This document shows positions 15,470-23,171 of a DNA stretch of 24,020 nucleotides, piece by piece (within the stretch, counting starts at the first letter, position 1; every line of letters begins with the position of its first letter). The notes under the pieces were generated by a model. It was given only the letters and a program-made list of their open reading frames with translations, made no database searches and was not told where the DNA came from. The translations under genes and the position numbers were made by a program. The DNA is from Mucilaginibacter_A sp964244955 (GTDB taxonomy: Bacteria > Bacteroidota > Bacteroidia > Sphingobacteriales > Sphingobacteriaceae). Location of the stretch: NCBI GenBank assembly GCA_964244955.1, contig CAXTKQ010000058.1, forward strand, positions 1 to 24,020, read 5' to 3'.

Positions 15470-15829
15470 ATGAAAAGAATTGTTTTCATTGCAGGTTTTT
15501 TGGGGATAATTGTTGTTTGCAGCTGCACCCGGCACAACCAGGCCGATATAAAAGTTTACAAAGGCTTGTACAGCTTTGGTTTGGAAGTAAAATCTTTTAA
15601 AGAGTGCAGCACCGGCCGAGAATATTGGGTGAAAGACAGTTCGGGCAAACTGGAGCTGCAATATTCCAACATGAACTTTGAGAAACCTTACGAACCGGTT
15701 TATGTAGAAGTGGAAGCTTTAAAACGGCCATCCGGCGAGGAAGGCATTGGCGCCGAGTTTGACAGCACGATGGTGGTTACCAAAGTACAAAAAATTACGC
15801 GAGAGATTCCAGAAGATATGTGTAATTAA
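15470..15829 (+). CDS. Small lipoprotein, NlpE-C-like beta domain (tentative)
   Basis: 119 residues. Signal MKRIVFIAGFLGIIVVCSC gives a lipobox with Cys19 (or Cys17). The mature part has YKGLYSFGLEVKSFKECSTGREYWV (30-54) and KPYEPVYVEVEAL (70-82), a pattern seen in small OB-fold lipoproteins related to the C-terminal domain of NlpE. That domain match is my impression and needs a profile search. The C-terminus EDMCN carries an unpaired Cys. The start lies 9 bases after the LolC/E-like gene, so the two are probably co-transcribed. I cannot assign a function beyond a membrane-anchored envelope protein. Confidence 0.75.
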   Translation: MKRIVFIAGFLGIIVVCSCTRHNQADIKVYKGLYSFGLEVKSFKECSTGREYWVKDSSGKLELQYSNMNFEKPYEPVYVEVEALKRPSGEEGIGAEFDSTMVVTKVQKITREIPEDMCN

Positions 15830-15858
15830 GCATCGCCGATTATAATGAAATTAGCCTT

Positions 15859-16689
15859 ATGCAAAAAAACACCTGTAAAAGAAGCATCGTCCTGTTTTTG
15901 CTGATTGCTTTATCGTTTTGCGGCAAAGCGCAATCTTTATCAGAAACCTCTAAAACAGGAAAAGGCAAAACCGTGATGTTGGATTCGTACTTCAACAACG
16001 AATTTAGGAACGATTCAACCGGCCGAAGCATATCTTTTCATTATAAATGGGAAGAAACGGACAATAACGGTTTCAGCCTTTTTAAAAGTGTTTTTAATAA
16101 TCATGGCCTAAAAACAGCAACGCTATATGCTGCGCCAACGGCTGCCAATTTAAAAAGTTCGGCTATTTACATCATCGTTGACCCGGATACGGAAAAAGAA
16201 ACCGCGAATCCAAATTATGTAAACCAACAGGATGCGGCCGAAGTTGCGGCTTGGGTAAAAGCAGGCGGCGTTTTGGTTTTGATGGGAAACGATGCGGGAA
16301 ACTGCGACCTGGAGCATTTTAACATCCTGGCCGAAAAATTTGGGATCCATTTTAACGAAGACGTTTACAATAAAGTCATCGGTTCGCAAATTAAACTGGG
16401 CACATTGCAAGTTCCTTCCACCGATCCGATTTTTAAAACGGCAAAGAAAATCTACCTTAAAGATATTTCCACTTTCAAAATAAGCCCGCCAGCGCATGCT
16501 TCTTTTACCGATAAAAATTCGGTGCTTATGGCCACCGCAAAATATGGAAAAGGAACGGTGTTTGCCGTTGGCGATCCGTGGTTTTACAATGAATATGTAA
16601 ACGGGCGAAACCTGCCGCCGGATTACGATAACTTTAAAGCCTGCAACGATCTGGTAAAATGGCTGGTTCAGCAAATCCCGGCTAAGTAA
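15859..16689 (+). CDS. Secreted DUF4350-like protein, stand-alone form of a domain linked to pectin hydrolases
   Basis: 276 residues. The N-terminus MQKNTCKRSIVLFLLIALSFCGKAQS is a signal peptide, so the protein is exported. The body resembles the glutamine-amidotransferase-like (flavodoxin-type) domain often attached to Bacteroidota unsaturated rhamnogalacturonyl hydrolases (GH105): DSYFNNEFR (41-49), FHYKWEETDNNGFSLF (61-76), IYIIVDPDTEKE (103-114), WVKAGGVLVLMGNDAGN (132-148) and GKGTVFAVGDPWFYNEY (232-248). No GH105 catalytic barrel is attached here. It is followed by the hexuronate operon, which fits a pectin role. The signal-peptide CKRSI and the internal ASFTDK are encoded by repeat cores at 15876-15884 and 16499-16507. 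The match is from memory of the family; function is unknown. Confidence 0.72.
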   Translation: MQKNTCKRSIVLFLLIALSFCGKAQSLSETSKTGKGKTVMLDSYFNNEFRNDSTGRSISFHYKWEETDNNGFSLFKSVFNNHGLKTATLYAAPTAANLKSSAIYIIVDPDTEKETANPNYVNQQDAAEVAAWVKAGGVLVLMGNDAGNCDLEHFNILAEKFGIHFNEDVYNKVIGSQIKLGTLQVPSTDPIFKTAKKIYLKDISTFKISPPAHASFTDKNSVLMATAKYGKGTVFAVGDPWFYNEYVNGRNLPPDYDNFKACNDLVKWLVQQIPAK

Positions 16690-16703
16690 AAGTGTTTTAA
16701 ACG

Positions 16704-16764
16704 GATGCTTCTTTTACCGGTGTTTTTTTATCGGCACCAATTTTATGCCGGTAAAAGAAGCATC
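16704..16764. repeat. Two inverted copies of the dispersed repeat, 17-bp perfect arms, terminator-like
   Basis: GATGCTTCTTTTACCGG (16704-16720) and CCGGTAAAAGAAGCATC (16748-16764) are perfect reverse complements separated by 27 bases containing TGTTTTTTTATC. The pair begins 14 bases after the stop of the DUF4350-like gene and precedes the uxaB promoter, so it probably ends upstream transcription. Tail-to-tail pairs of this kind are what uptake-sequence genomes use as terminators. Confidence 0.85.
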
Positions 16765-16792
16765 GGCCAAAAAGCATTTGGCAAGTATTGAT

Positions 16793-16823
16793 TTTGATCC
16801 TGTTTAAAAAAATGATACTTTTC
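16793..16823 (+). promoter_or_regulatory. Candidate promoter of the hexuronate operon
   Basis: TTTG (16793-16796), exactly 19 bases, TACTTTTC (16816-16823): one base from TAnnTTTG. It ends 22 bases before the uxaB ATG. No operator palindrome is evident besides the repeat pair just upstream. Confidence 0.5.
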
Positions 16824-16845
16824 AAAGCTCAACCAAAACCCAGCT

Positions 16846-18354
16846 ATGGTCTTATCAAAATCCACTTTAAAAGATATTCAATATCCTGAAGTCATTGTTC
16901 CGGAAGAATCAATTTTTAACCTTCCGGAGAAAGTATTGCAGTTTGGGACAGGCGTTTTGCTGCGCGGATTGCCCGATTATTTTATTGATAAAGCCAACCG
17001 GCAGGGGATTTTTAACGGACGGGTTGTGGTGGTAAAATCAACATCCGCAGGCAGTTCTTCAGAATTTGACGACCAGGACGGCTTATATACGTTATGCGCA
17101 AAAGGCATCGAAAACGGACAAAAAACAGAAGAAAATATTATTTGCTCTGCCATTAGCCGGGTTTTATCGGCAACAGAAAATTGGAACGAAATTTTAAAAT
17201 GCGCTCAAAACCCGGAAATGAAAATCATCATTTCCAATACGACCGAAGTTGGGATCCAACTGGTTAAAGAAAGTATCGAAGTTAGTCCGCCAACTTCTTT
17301 TCCCGGTAAATTATTGGCGTTTTTGGCAGAAAGATTTAAAGCTTTTAACGGCAGCGAAGCAAGCGGAATGGTGATTGTGCCAACCGAACTGATTGTGGAC
17401 AACGGCGATAAACTAAAAGCAATTGTGTTGGAATTGGCAGCTTTTAACCAGTTGGAAGAAGGGTTTATTAATTGGCTGGAAAACAGCAACTCGTTTTGTA
17501 ATTCATTGGTTGACCGTATTGTTCCCGGAAAACCGGATACCGAAACCGTTGCTGCTTACCAGGAAAAAGCCGGTTACGAAGATCAATTGCTCACCGTTTC
17601 TGAAGTTTACCGTTTGTGGGCGATACAAGGCGATGAAAAAGTAAAATCGGTTTTAAGTTTTGCCGAAGCTGACCAAGGCGTGATCATTGCACCGGATATT
17701 GAAATTTACCGCGAATTAAAGTTAAGGATGCTGAACGGCACGCACACGTTAAGCTGCGGGCTGGCTTTTTTGGCCGGTTTTGATACGGTAAAAGAAGCAA
17801 TGGACAATGCCCTGTTCTCAGGTTTTGTAAGCGAGTTGATGAAGGAAGAAATTGCACCGGCCATTCCGTATAAAGTAAGCAAACAGCAAACAGACGAATT
17901 TGCGGCACAAGTGCTTGACCGGTTCCGCAACCCGCACATCAAACACCAATGGATTGCCATTACGGTACAATACTCGGCCAAACTGAAAATGCGTGTGGTG
18001 CCGGTTTTGTTAAAGCATTACCAGAAATCAGACCAAGTGCCTGCCCGTATTGCTTTGGGTTTTGCGGCTTATCTGCGATTTATGCAGGTTGAAAAAGAAC
18101 AGGGCGGAAAATATTTTGGAGAAGCAAACGGCGCAACTTATCCGATCAACGATGACCTGGCACACTATTTTTATGGCATTAAAAACAGCATCCCATCGGA
18201 TATTTTTGTTTACACCATCTTAAATAATACGGAACTTTGGGGAACAGATTTGACTTTATTGCCGGGTTTCCTTTCAGCGGTACAGCAATTTTATACGGTT
18301 ATTGCCAGCGAAGGGGCTTTAAAGGCAATTGATGGGTTATCTCCCACTAAATAA
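16846..18354 (+). CDS. uxaB: Tagaturonate reductase (altronate oxidoreductase)
   Basis: 502 residues, cytoplasmic. It reduces D-tagaturonate to D-altronate with NADH. Features of the long-chain mannitol-dehydrogenase family: the nucleotide-binding start VLQFGTGVLLRG (30-41), IIISNTTEVGIQL (127-139), FCNSLVDRIVPGKPDTE (217-233) and the catalytic block KLRMLNGTHT (292-301, Lys292, Asn297, His300). The order and wording of these segments match UxaB better than the fructuronate reductase UxuB. It is first in the operon and uxaA follows after 13 bases. A repeat core (17789-17797) encodes the VKEA of the segment DTVKEAMDNA. The start ATG has only a weak ribosome-binding site. Confidence 0.95.
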   Translation: MVLSKSTLKDIQYPEVIVPEESIFNLPEKVLQFGTGVLLRGLPDYFIDKANRQGIFNGRVVVVKSTSAGSSSEFDDQDGLYTLCAKGIENGQKTEENIICSAISRVLSATENWNEILKCAQNPEMKIIISNTTEVGIQLVKESIEVSPPTSFPGKLLAFLAERFKAFNGSEASGMVIVPTELIVDNGDKLKAIVLELAAFNQLEEGFINWLENSNSFCNSLVDRIVPGKPDTETVAAYQEKAGYEDQLLTVSEVYRLWAIQGDEKVKSVLSFAEADQGVIIAPDIEIYRELKLRMLNGTHTLSCGLAFLAGFDTVKEAMDNALFSGFVSELMKEEIAPAIPYKVSKQQTDEFAAQVLDRFRNPHIKHQWIAITVQYSAKLKMRVVPVLLKHYQKSDQVPARIALGFAAYLRFMQVEKEQGGKYFGEANGATYPINDDLAHYFYGIKNSIPSDIFVYTILNNTELWGTDLTLLPGFLSAVQQFYTVIASEGALKAIDGLSPTK

Positions 18355-18367
18355 AAATTTAAAAAAC

Positions 18368-20020
18368 ATGAAACAGCAGGTATTAAAAGTGCATCCTGAC
18401 GATAACGTAATTGTGGCGCTTACTGATTTACCCCAAGGATCAATGGTTACTTACGATAATCAGCAATACACCTTAAAAGATAATGTGCAGGCCAAACACA
18501 AATTTGCCGCCAGGGATTTTGAGCAGGACGACGACATCATCATGTATGGCGTATTGGTAGGAAAAGCGCAAAACCAAATCCCGGCAGGTGCTTTGTTAAC
18601 CACTAAAAATATCCACCACGCAGCCAATGATTTTTTTATCGGCGAGCGGCATACCGAATGGCATAAACCAGACATTAGCAAATTTGCCAACCGTAATTTT
18701 TACGGTTTTCCGCGTTCTGATGGCAGCGTTGGCACGGCAAATTACTGGCTGGTTATCCCGATGGTTTTTTGTGAAAACCGGAACCTGGAAGTTTTAGAAG
18801 AAGCTTTAATCAAACCATTAGGTTACGGCCGGAACCGTATTTACGCCAACCAGGCGCAGGAATTGATTAACATGTATAAGTCAGGCAGCGATGTCAGCCA
18901 AATTTTAAATGCGGAAATGCCTTATACCGAATTGGCACCAAAACAAGACCGCTTGTTCCCCAACGTTGATGGTATTAAATTTTTGGTACATAACGGCGGT
19001 TGCGGCGGCACGCGCCAGGATGCCCAAGCGCTTTGCGGATTGCTGGCTGGTTATATCACGCATCCAAACGTGGCCGGCGCAACGGTTTTAAGTTTAGGTT
19101 GCCAGAATGCGCAGGTTTCGATCTTGGAAGAAGAAATCAAAAAGCGTTCGCCCTTATTTGACAAACCTTATTTTGTGTTGGAGCAGCAAAAAGTTGGTAC
19201 CGAAGCCGAATTGCTTTCGCTGGCCATCAAGCAAACTTTTGCGGGTTTGGTTTTGGCCAATAAAAACATGCGTCAACCCGCACCCATTAGTAAAATTTGT
19301 ATTGGTTTGGAGTGAGGCGGTTCGGATGGTTTTTCGGGGATTTCTGCAAATCCTGCTATCGGTTACACTTCAGATTTGCTGGTTGCTGCCGGTGGTTCGG
19401 TTATTTTGGCCGAATTTCCGGAGTTGTGCGGCGTAGAGCAAAACATGAGCGACCGCTGCGTGGACACTGCAAATGCCGAACGTTTTTCTCATTTGATGCG
19501 CACTTACAACGAACGTGCAAAAGCGGTAGGTTCCGGTTTCGACATGAACCCTTCGCCCGGAAACATCAAAGACGGGTTGATTACTGATGCGATCAAATCG
19601 GCAGGTGCGGCCAAAAAAGGCGGGACATCGCCGGTTGTAGAAGTGCTGGATTATCCCGAAAAAGTAACCAAACCTGGTTTAAACTTGCTGTGTACGCCAG
19701 GGAACGATGTAGAATCAACCACGGCGGAAGTTGCTTCGGGTGCCAACGTGGTTTTGTTTACAACCGGTTTAGGCACGCCGACTGGAAATCCCGTTACCCC
19801 TGTAGTTAAAATTGCCAGCAACACCAAGTTGTACAATAAGATGCGCGATATTATTGATATTAATACCGGAACGGTAATTGAAGGCGAAGAAACCATTGAA
19901 CAGGCCGGCGAACGCATTTTGGATTACGTCATCCGCGTGGCCAGCGGCGAAATTGAAGTAAGTGCCGTGCGCCACGGTCAGGACGATTTTATCCCATGGA
20001 AAAGAGGTGTGTCGCTGTAA
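18368..20020 (+). CDS. uxaA: Altronate dehydratase with an in-frame TGA at a conserved Cys position
   Basis: 551 codons including the stop, full family length. UxaA turns D-altronate into 2-keto-3-deoxygluconate using Fe(II). The ATG at 18368 is chosen over the upstream TTG (18329), which overlaps uxaB. An N-terminal SAF domain (about 1-85) is followed by the UxaA core: GSVGTANYW, HNGGCGGTRQDA, LGCQNAQ, then ISKICIGLE, TGA (19313-19315, codon 316), GGSDGFSGISANPAIGYTSD and on to GQDDFIPWKRG. The frame is the same on both sides of the TGA. The family reads GLxCGGSD here, so TGA replaces the conserved Cys codon. Explanations: nonsense mutation or base-call error (one base from TGC/TGT), or selenocysteine. 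Everything downstream looks intact. The C-terminal 234 residues could not complement as a separate product without a new start. Confidence 0.92.
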
Positions 20021-20023
20021 ACC

Positions 20024-20050
20024 AATGCTTCTTTTAGCACCTAAAAATTG
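20024..20050 (+). repeat. Dispersed CTTCTTTTA repeat, long-form copy, between uxaA and uxaC
   Basis: AATGCTTCTTTTA, GCACC, TAAAAATTG, 24/27 identical to 1331-1357. It sits in the only sizeable gap (64 bases) of the operon. Confidence 0.8.
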
Positions 20051-20084
20051 AGCTGACCAACTATCAGCATAAACCAAAAATTGA

Positions 20085-21488
20085 ATGAAACCATTTTTAG
20101 ACGAAAACTTTTTGCTGCAAACACAAACGGCGCAGCAATTATACCACGATTTCGCGAAAAAGCTGCCGATTATTGATTACCATAATCATTTGCCGCCTGA
20201 TCAGGTTGCTGGCAACATCAACTTTAAAAATTTAACGCAGGTTTGGCTGTACGGCGATCATTATAAATGGCGGGCGATGCGCACCAATGGCATCAGCGAA
20301 GATTACATTACCGGCAGCAAAAGCGATTTCGAAAAGTTTGAAAAATGGGCCGAAACCGTTCCGTACACCATGCGCAACCCGCTTTACCACTGGACGCATT
20401 TAGAACTGCAGCGGTATTTTGGCATTACCAATTTATTATCGGTAAAAACAGCATCTGGAATTTACGATGAAGCGAGTGCCAAACTGCAAACACCGGAATA
20501 TTCGGTGCAGGGATTGTTGCAAAAGATGAACGTGGAAACGGTTTGCACCACCGATGACCCGCTGGATAATTTGCAGTTTCATCAGCAATTAAAAAAAGAA
20601 GGCGGAACGGTTAAAATGCTGCCTGCTTTTCGGCCGGATAAAGCGATGAACCCGGATGATTTGGAAGTTTTAAACGCATACATGGATAAACTGGAAACGG
20701 TTGCCGACGTTTCCATCCGGGATTACGATGCTTACCTGTCGGCTCTAAAATCCCGGCATGATTATTTTGCGGCAAACGGCTGCTCAGTTTCCGATCATGG
20801 TTTGGAACAGGTTTATGCCGAAGATTATACGGAAGAAGAAATCCGAAACATTTTCCAAAAAATACGTGCTAAAAGAAGCATCAGTCAAGAAGAAAACCTC
20901 AAATTCAAATCGGCCTTGCTTTTTCAGTTTGCCGTTTGGGACCACGAAAAAGGCTGGGTGCAGCAATACCATTTGGGCGCGTTGCGGAACAATAATGCGC
21001 GGATGCTGAAACAGTTAGGGCCAGATACAGGCTGGGATTCGATTGGCGATTTTAGCCAGGGGCGGCAGCTTTCTAAGTTTTTAAATCGGCTGGATTCGGA
21101 AGACCGGTTGGCAAAAACCATCATTTATAATTTAAACCCGGCTGATAACGAATTGATTGCGACGATGATTGGCAATTATAACGATGGTTCCGTTGCCGGA
21201 AAAGTACAGTTTGGTTCGGCTTGGTGGTTTTTGGATCAGAAAGACGGCATGACGAAGCAAATCAACGCGCTATCCAACATGGGTTTGCTGAGCAAGTTTG
21301 TAGGAATGCTGACCGATTCGCGCAGCTTTTTATCTTTCCCCCGGCACGAATATTTCCGGAGGTTGTTGTGCAATTTATTTGGCGAAGATGTAGAAAACGG
21401 CGAACTGCCGAACGATTTGGAGTGGATTGGCAAGATCGTAAGTGATATTTGCTACTACAACGCCAAAAACTATTTCAACTTTAAATAA
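20085..21488 (+). CDS. uxaC: Glucuronate/galacturonate isomerase
   Basis: 467 residues, cytoplasmic. It isomerises D-glucuronate to fructuronate and D-galacturonate to tagaturonate, the first catabolic step after uptake. UxaC is a member of the amidohydrolase-type TIM barrels: the metal-site segment IIDYHNHLPP (29-38, His33 and His35), WLYGDHYKWRAMRTNG (54-69), CTTDDPLD (152-159) and LTDSRSFLSFPRHEYFRR near the C-terminus (410-427). Length is as expected for the family. It ends in a TAATG overlap with kdgK, so the two are translationally coupled. A repeat core (20870-20878) encodes AKRSIS in a loop between helices, and a CTGTTTTTA-type core at 20443-20451 encodes VKTAS, showing that the repeat is tolerated at protein level. 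Confidence 0.97.
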   Translation: MKPFLDENFLLQTQTAQQLYHDFAKKLPIIDYHNHLPPDQVAGNINFKNLTQVWLYGDHYKWRAMRTNGISEDYITGSKSDFEKFEKWAETVPYTMRNPLYHWTHLELQRYFGITNLLSVKTASGIYDEASAKLQTPEYSVQGLLQKMNVETVCTTDDPLDNLQFHQQLKKEGGTVKMLPAFRPDKAMNPDDLEVLNAYMDKLETVADVSIRDYDAYLSALKSRHDYFAANGCSVSDHGLEQVYAEDYTEEEIRNIFQKIRAKRSISQEENLKFKSALLFQFAVWDHEKGWVQQYHLGALRNNNARMLKQLGPDTGWDSIGDFSQGRQLSKFLNRLDSEDRLAKTIIYNLNPADNELIATMIGNYNDGSVAGKVQFGSAWWFLDQKDGMTKQINALSNMGLLSKFVGMLTDSRSFLSFPRHEYFRRLLCNLFGEDVENGELPNDLEWIGKIVSDICYYNAKNYFNFK

Positions 21489-22501
21489 TGGGCAAAATAT
21501 TAAGTTTTGGCGAATTGCTGTTGCGGATTTGCCCGGACACGGAAGGAAACTGGCTTCGGCAAAATTCATTGCCTTTTTACATCGGCGGCGCGGAACTGAA
21601 CGTGGCAACTGCGCTGGCACTTTGGGGTTTGCCTTCGGCTTATCTCACTGCTTTGCCCAAAAATATGTTGTCGGAGCAGATCATTCAATACCTGCAAGAA
21701 AAAAAAATTGATACTTCTGCCGTGGTTTTTCAGGGAAACCGCATCGGGACATATTATCTTCCGAAAGGAAAAGACCTGAAAAATGCCGGTGTAATTTATG
21801 ACCGGAACTACTCGTCTTTTGCAGAACTTCAACCCAAAACCATTGATTGGGATGCTGTTTTTGAAGGCGTTTCCTGGTTTCATTTCAGTGCCATTTGTCC
21901 GGCCATTAACCAAAATATAGCCGAAGTTTGTGAAGAAGTTTTGAAAGCGGCATCCGAAAAAAATATTTTTATTTCTTTGGATTTAAATTACCGCGCCAAA
22001 TTGTGGAAGTACGGCAAGCAGCCCATCGAAATTATGCCAAACCTGGCGCAATATTGCGATTTGATTATGGGCAATATTTGGGCGGCCAACCAAATGTTGG
22101 GGACGGAACTGGACAACCATCTTTTGCAAACGGAAACCAAAGAAAGCTACATCGTCCATGCTACTAAAACTTCCGAAGCCATCATTAAAACTTATCCAAA
22201 ATGTAAATATGTGGCCAATACTTTCCGTTTCGGCGAAATTGGGATTGAATATTACACTACTGTTTTTACCGATGGAAAATTGGAAGTATCGGAGGAATAT
22301 CAAGCCGAAAAAATTGTAGATAAAGTGGGCAGCGGCGATTGTTTTATGGCTGGTTTAATTTACGGTTTGTACAAAAAACTACCGGTAAAAGAAGCATTGG
22401 AATTTGCAACGGCCGCGGCATTCGGCAAATTATTTATAGAAAGCGACGCGACAAACATGACGGTTGAGGAAGTAAAAAGAACGATCAAACATGGGCAGTA
22501 A
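21488..22501 (+). CDS. kdgK: 2-keto-3-deoxygluconate kinase (PfkB family)
   Basis: 337 residues, cytoplasmic. It phosphorylates KDG to KDPG. PfkB landmarks: substrate loop YIGGAELNVATALALWG (31-47), DLNYRAKLW (165-173), MGNIWAA (194-200) and the ATP/anion-hole motif VGSGDCFMAGL (280-290, catalytic base Asp284; GSGD in place of the more common GAGD). The ATG is inside the uxaC stop (TAATG). Context between UxaA/UxaC and KdgA fixes the substrate as KDG. The repeat core at 22386-22394 encodes VKEALEF, and the CTGTTTTTA form at 22260-22268 encodes VFTD. The stop overlaps the start of kdgA by 11 bases. Confidence 0.94.
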   Translation: MGKILSFGELLLRICPDTEGNWLRQNSLPFYIGGAELNVATALALWGLPSAYLTALPKNMLSEQIIQYLQEKKIDTSAVVFQGNRIGTYYLPKGKDLKNAGVIYDRNYSSFAELQPKTIDWDAVFEGVSWFHFSAICPAINQNIAEVCEEVLKAASEKNIFISLDLNYRAKLWKYGKQPIEIMPNLAQYCDLIMGNIWAANQMLGTELDNHLLQTETKESYIVHATKTSEAIIKTYPKCKYVANTFRFGEIGIEYYTTVFTDGKLEVSEEYQAEKIVDKVGSGDCFMAGLIYGLYKKLPVKEALEFATAAAFGKLFIESDATNMTVEEVKRTIKHGQ

Positions 22502-23159
22502 AAAAGAGCATTCGTTGAACCAGATATTGGAACAAGGCACTTTGCCTTTGTTTTTTTATAAAGAAGCGGAAGTAAGTTTAGCAATCACCCGGACGATTTA
22601 TAAAGCTGGCGTTCGGGTTTTTGAATATACCAACCGTGGCCCGGAAGCTTTGGAGAATTTTAAATTGCTGCGGAAAACTGCCAACGAGGAAATGCCGGAT
22701 TTGGAACTGGGCATCGGCACAATTAAGTCGGTAAAAGAAGCACAGGATTTTTTGGCGGCCGGGGCTGATTTTTTGGTTAGCCCGATTGTAAACCCAAAGG
22801 TTGGCCAAATGGCTTTGGAAGCAGATATGCTTTGGATTCCGGGCTGCATGACGCCAACTGAAATCTTTACGGCGCAGGAAAACCAGGCTGCTTTGATCAA
22901 ACTTTTCCCGGCCAATATTTTGGGCGAAGCTTTTTTAACTTCGATCAAAGAACTGTTTCCCGGCCAGCTTTTTATCCCAACTGGCGGCGTCGAATTAAAC
23001 AAAGAAAATATTAGCGGCTGGTTTAAGGCTGGTGTAGGCGCAGTTGGTTTGGGCAGCAAGCTCATCAGCAAAAAAGTGATGGAAGAAAAGCTGTACGATG
23101 AACTTTTTATGGCGACAAAAGAAGCACACGAACTGGTAAAAAGTTGCCGGTCAATTTAA
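22491..23159 (+). CDS. kdgA: KDPG/KHG aldolase
   Basis: 222 residues, cytoplasmic. It splits 2-keto-3-deoxy-6-phosphogluconate into pyruvate and glyceraldehyde-3-phosphate. TIM-barrel class-I aldolase features: FEYTNRG (44-50, catalytic Glu45), GIGTIKS (74-80), FLVSPIVNP (94-102), IPGCMTP (116-122), IKLFPA (136-141; Schiff-base Lys137) and PTGGV (phosphate loop, about 164-168). The 11-base overlap with kdgK suggests coupled translation. A repeat core (22732-22740) encodes VKEAQDF, and a degenerate copy near 23115 encodes TKEAHEL. The gene is also called eda in other genomes. The transporter gene begins 12 bases further on. Confidence 0.95.
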   Translation: MGSKKEHSLNQILEQGTLPLFFYKEAEVSLAITRTIYKAGVRVFEYTNRGPEALENFKLLRKTANEEMPDLELGIGTIKSVKEAQDFLAAGADFLVSPIVNPKVGQMALEADMLWIPGCMTPTEIFTAQENQAALIKLFPANILGEAFLTSIKELFPGQLFIPTGGVELNKENISGWFKAGVGAVGLGSKLISKKVMEEKLYDELFMATKEAHELVKSCRSI

Positions 23160-23171
23160 AATAAAAACGAT

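Noticed and set aside
18329..18367. Upstream TTG start for uxaA
   Set aside because: It would overlap the end of uxaB, and the added residues (MMGYLPLNKNLKN) do not resemble the family; the ATG at 18368 fits better.
19338..19353. Bacterial SECIS element after the uxaA TGA
   Set aside because: The stem and distance are plausible, but the 4-base loop CTGC lacks the early G of the bacterial SECIS consensus, so I do not list it as a feature.
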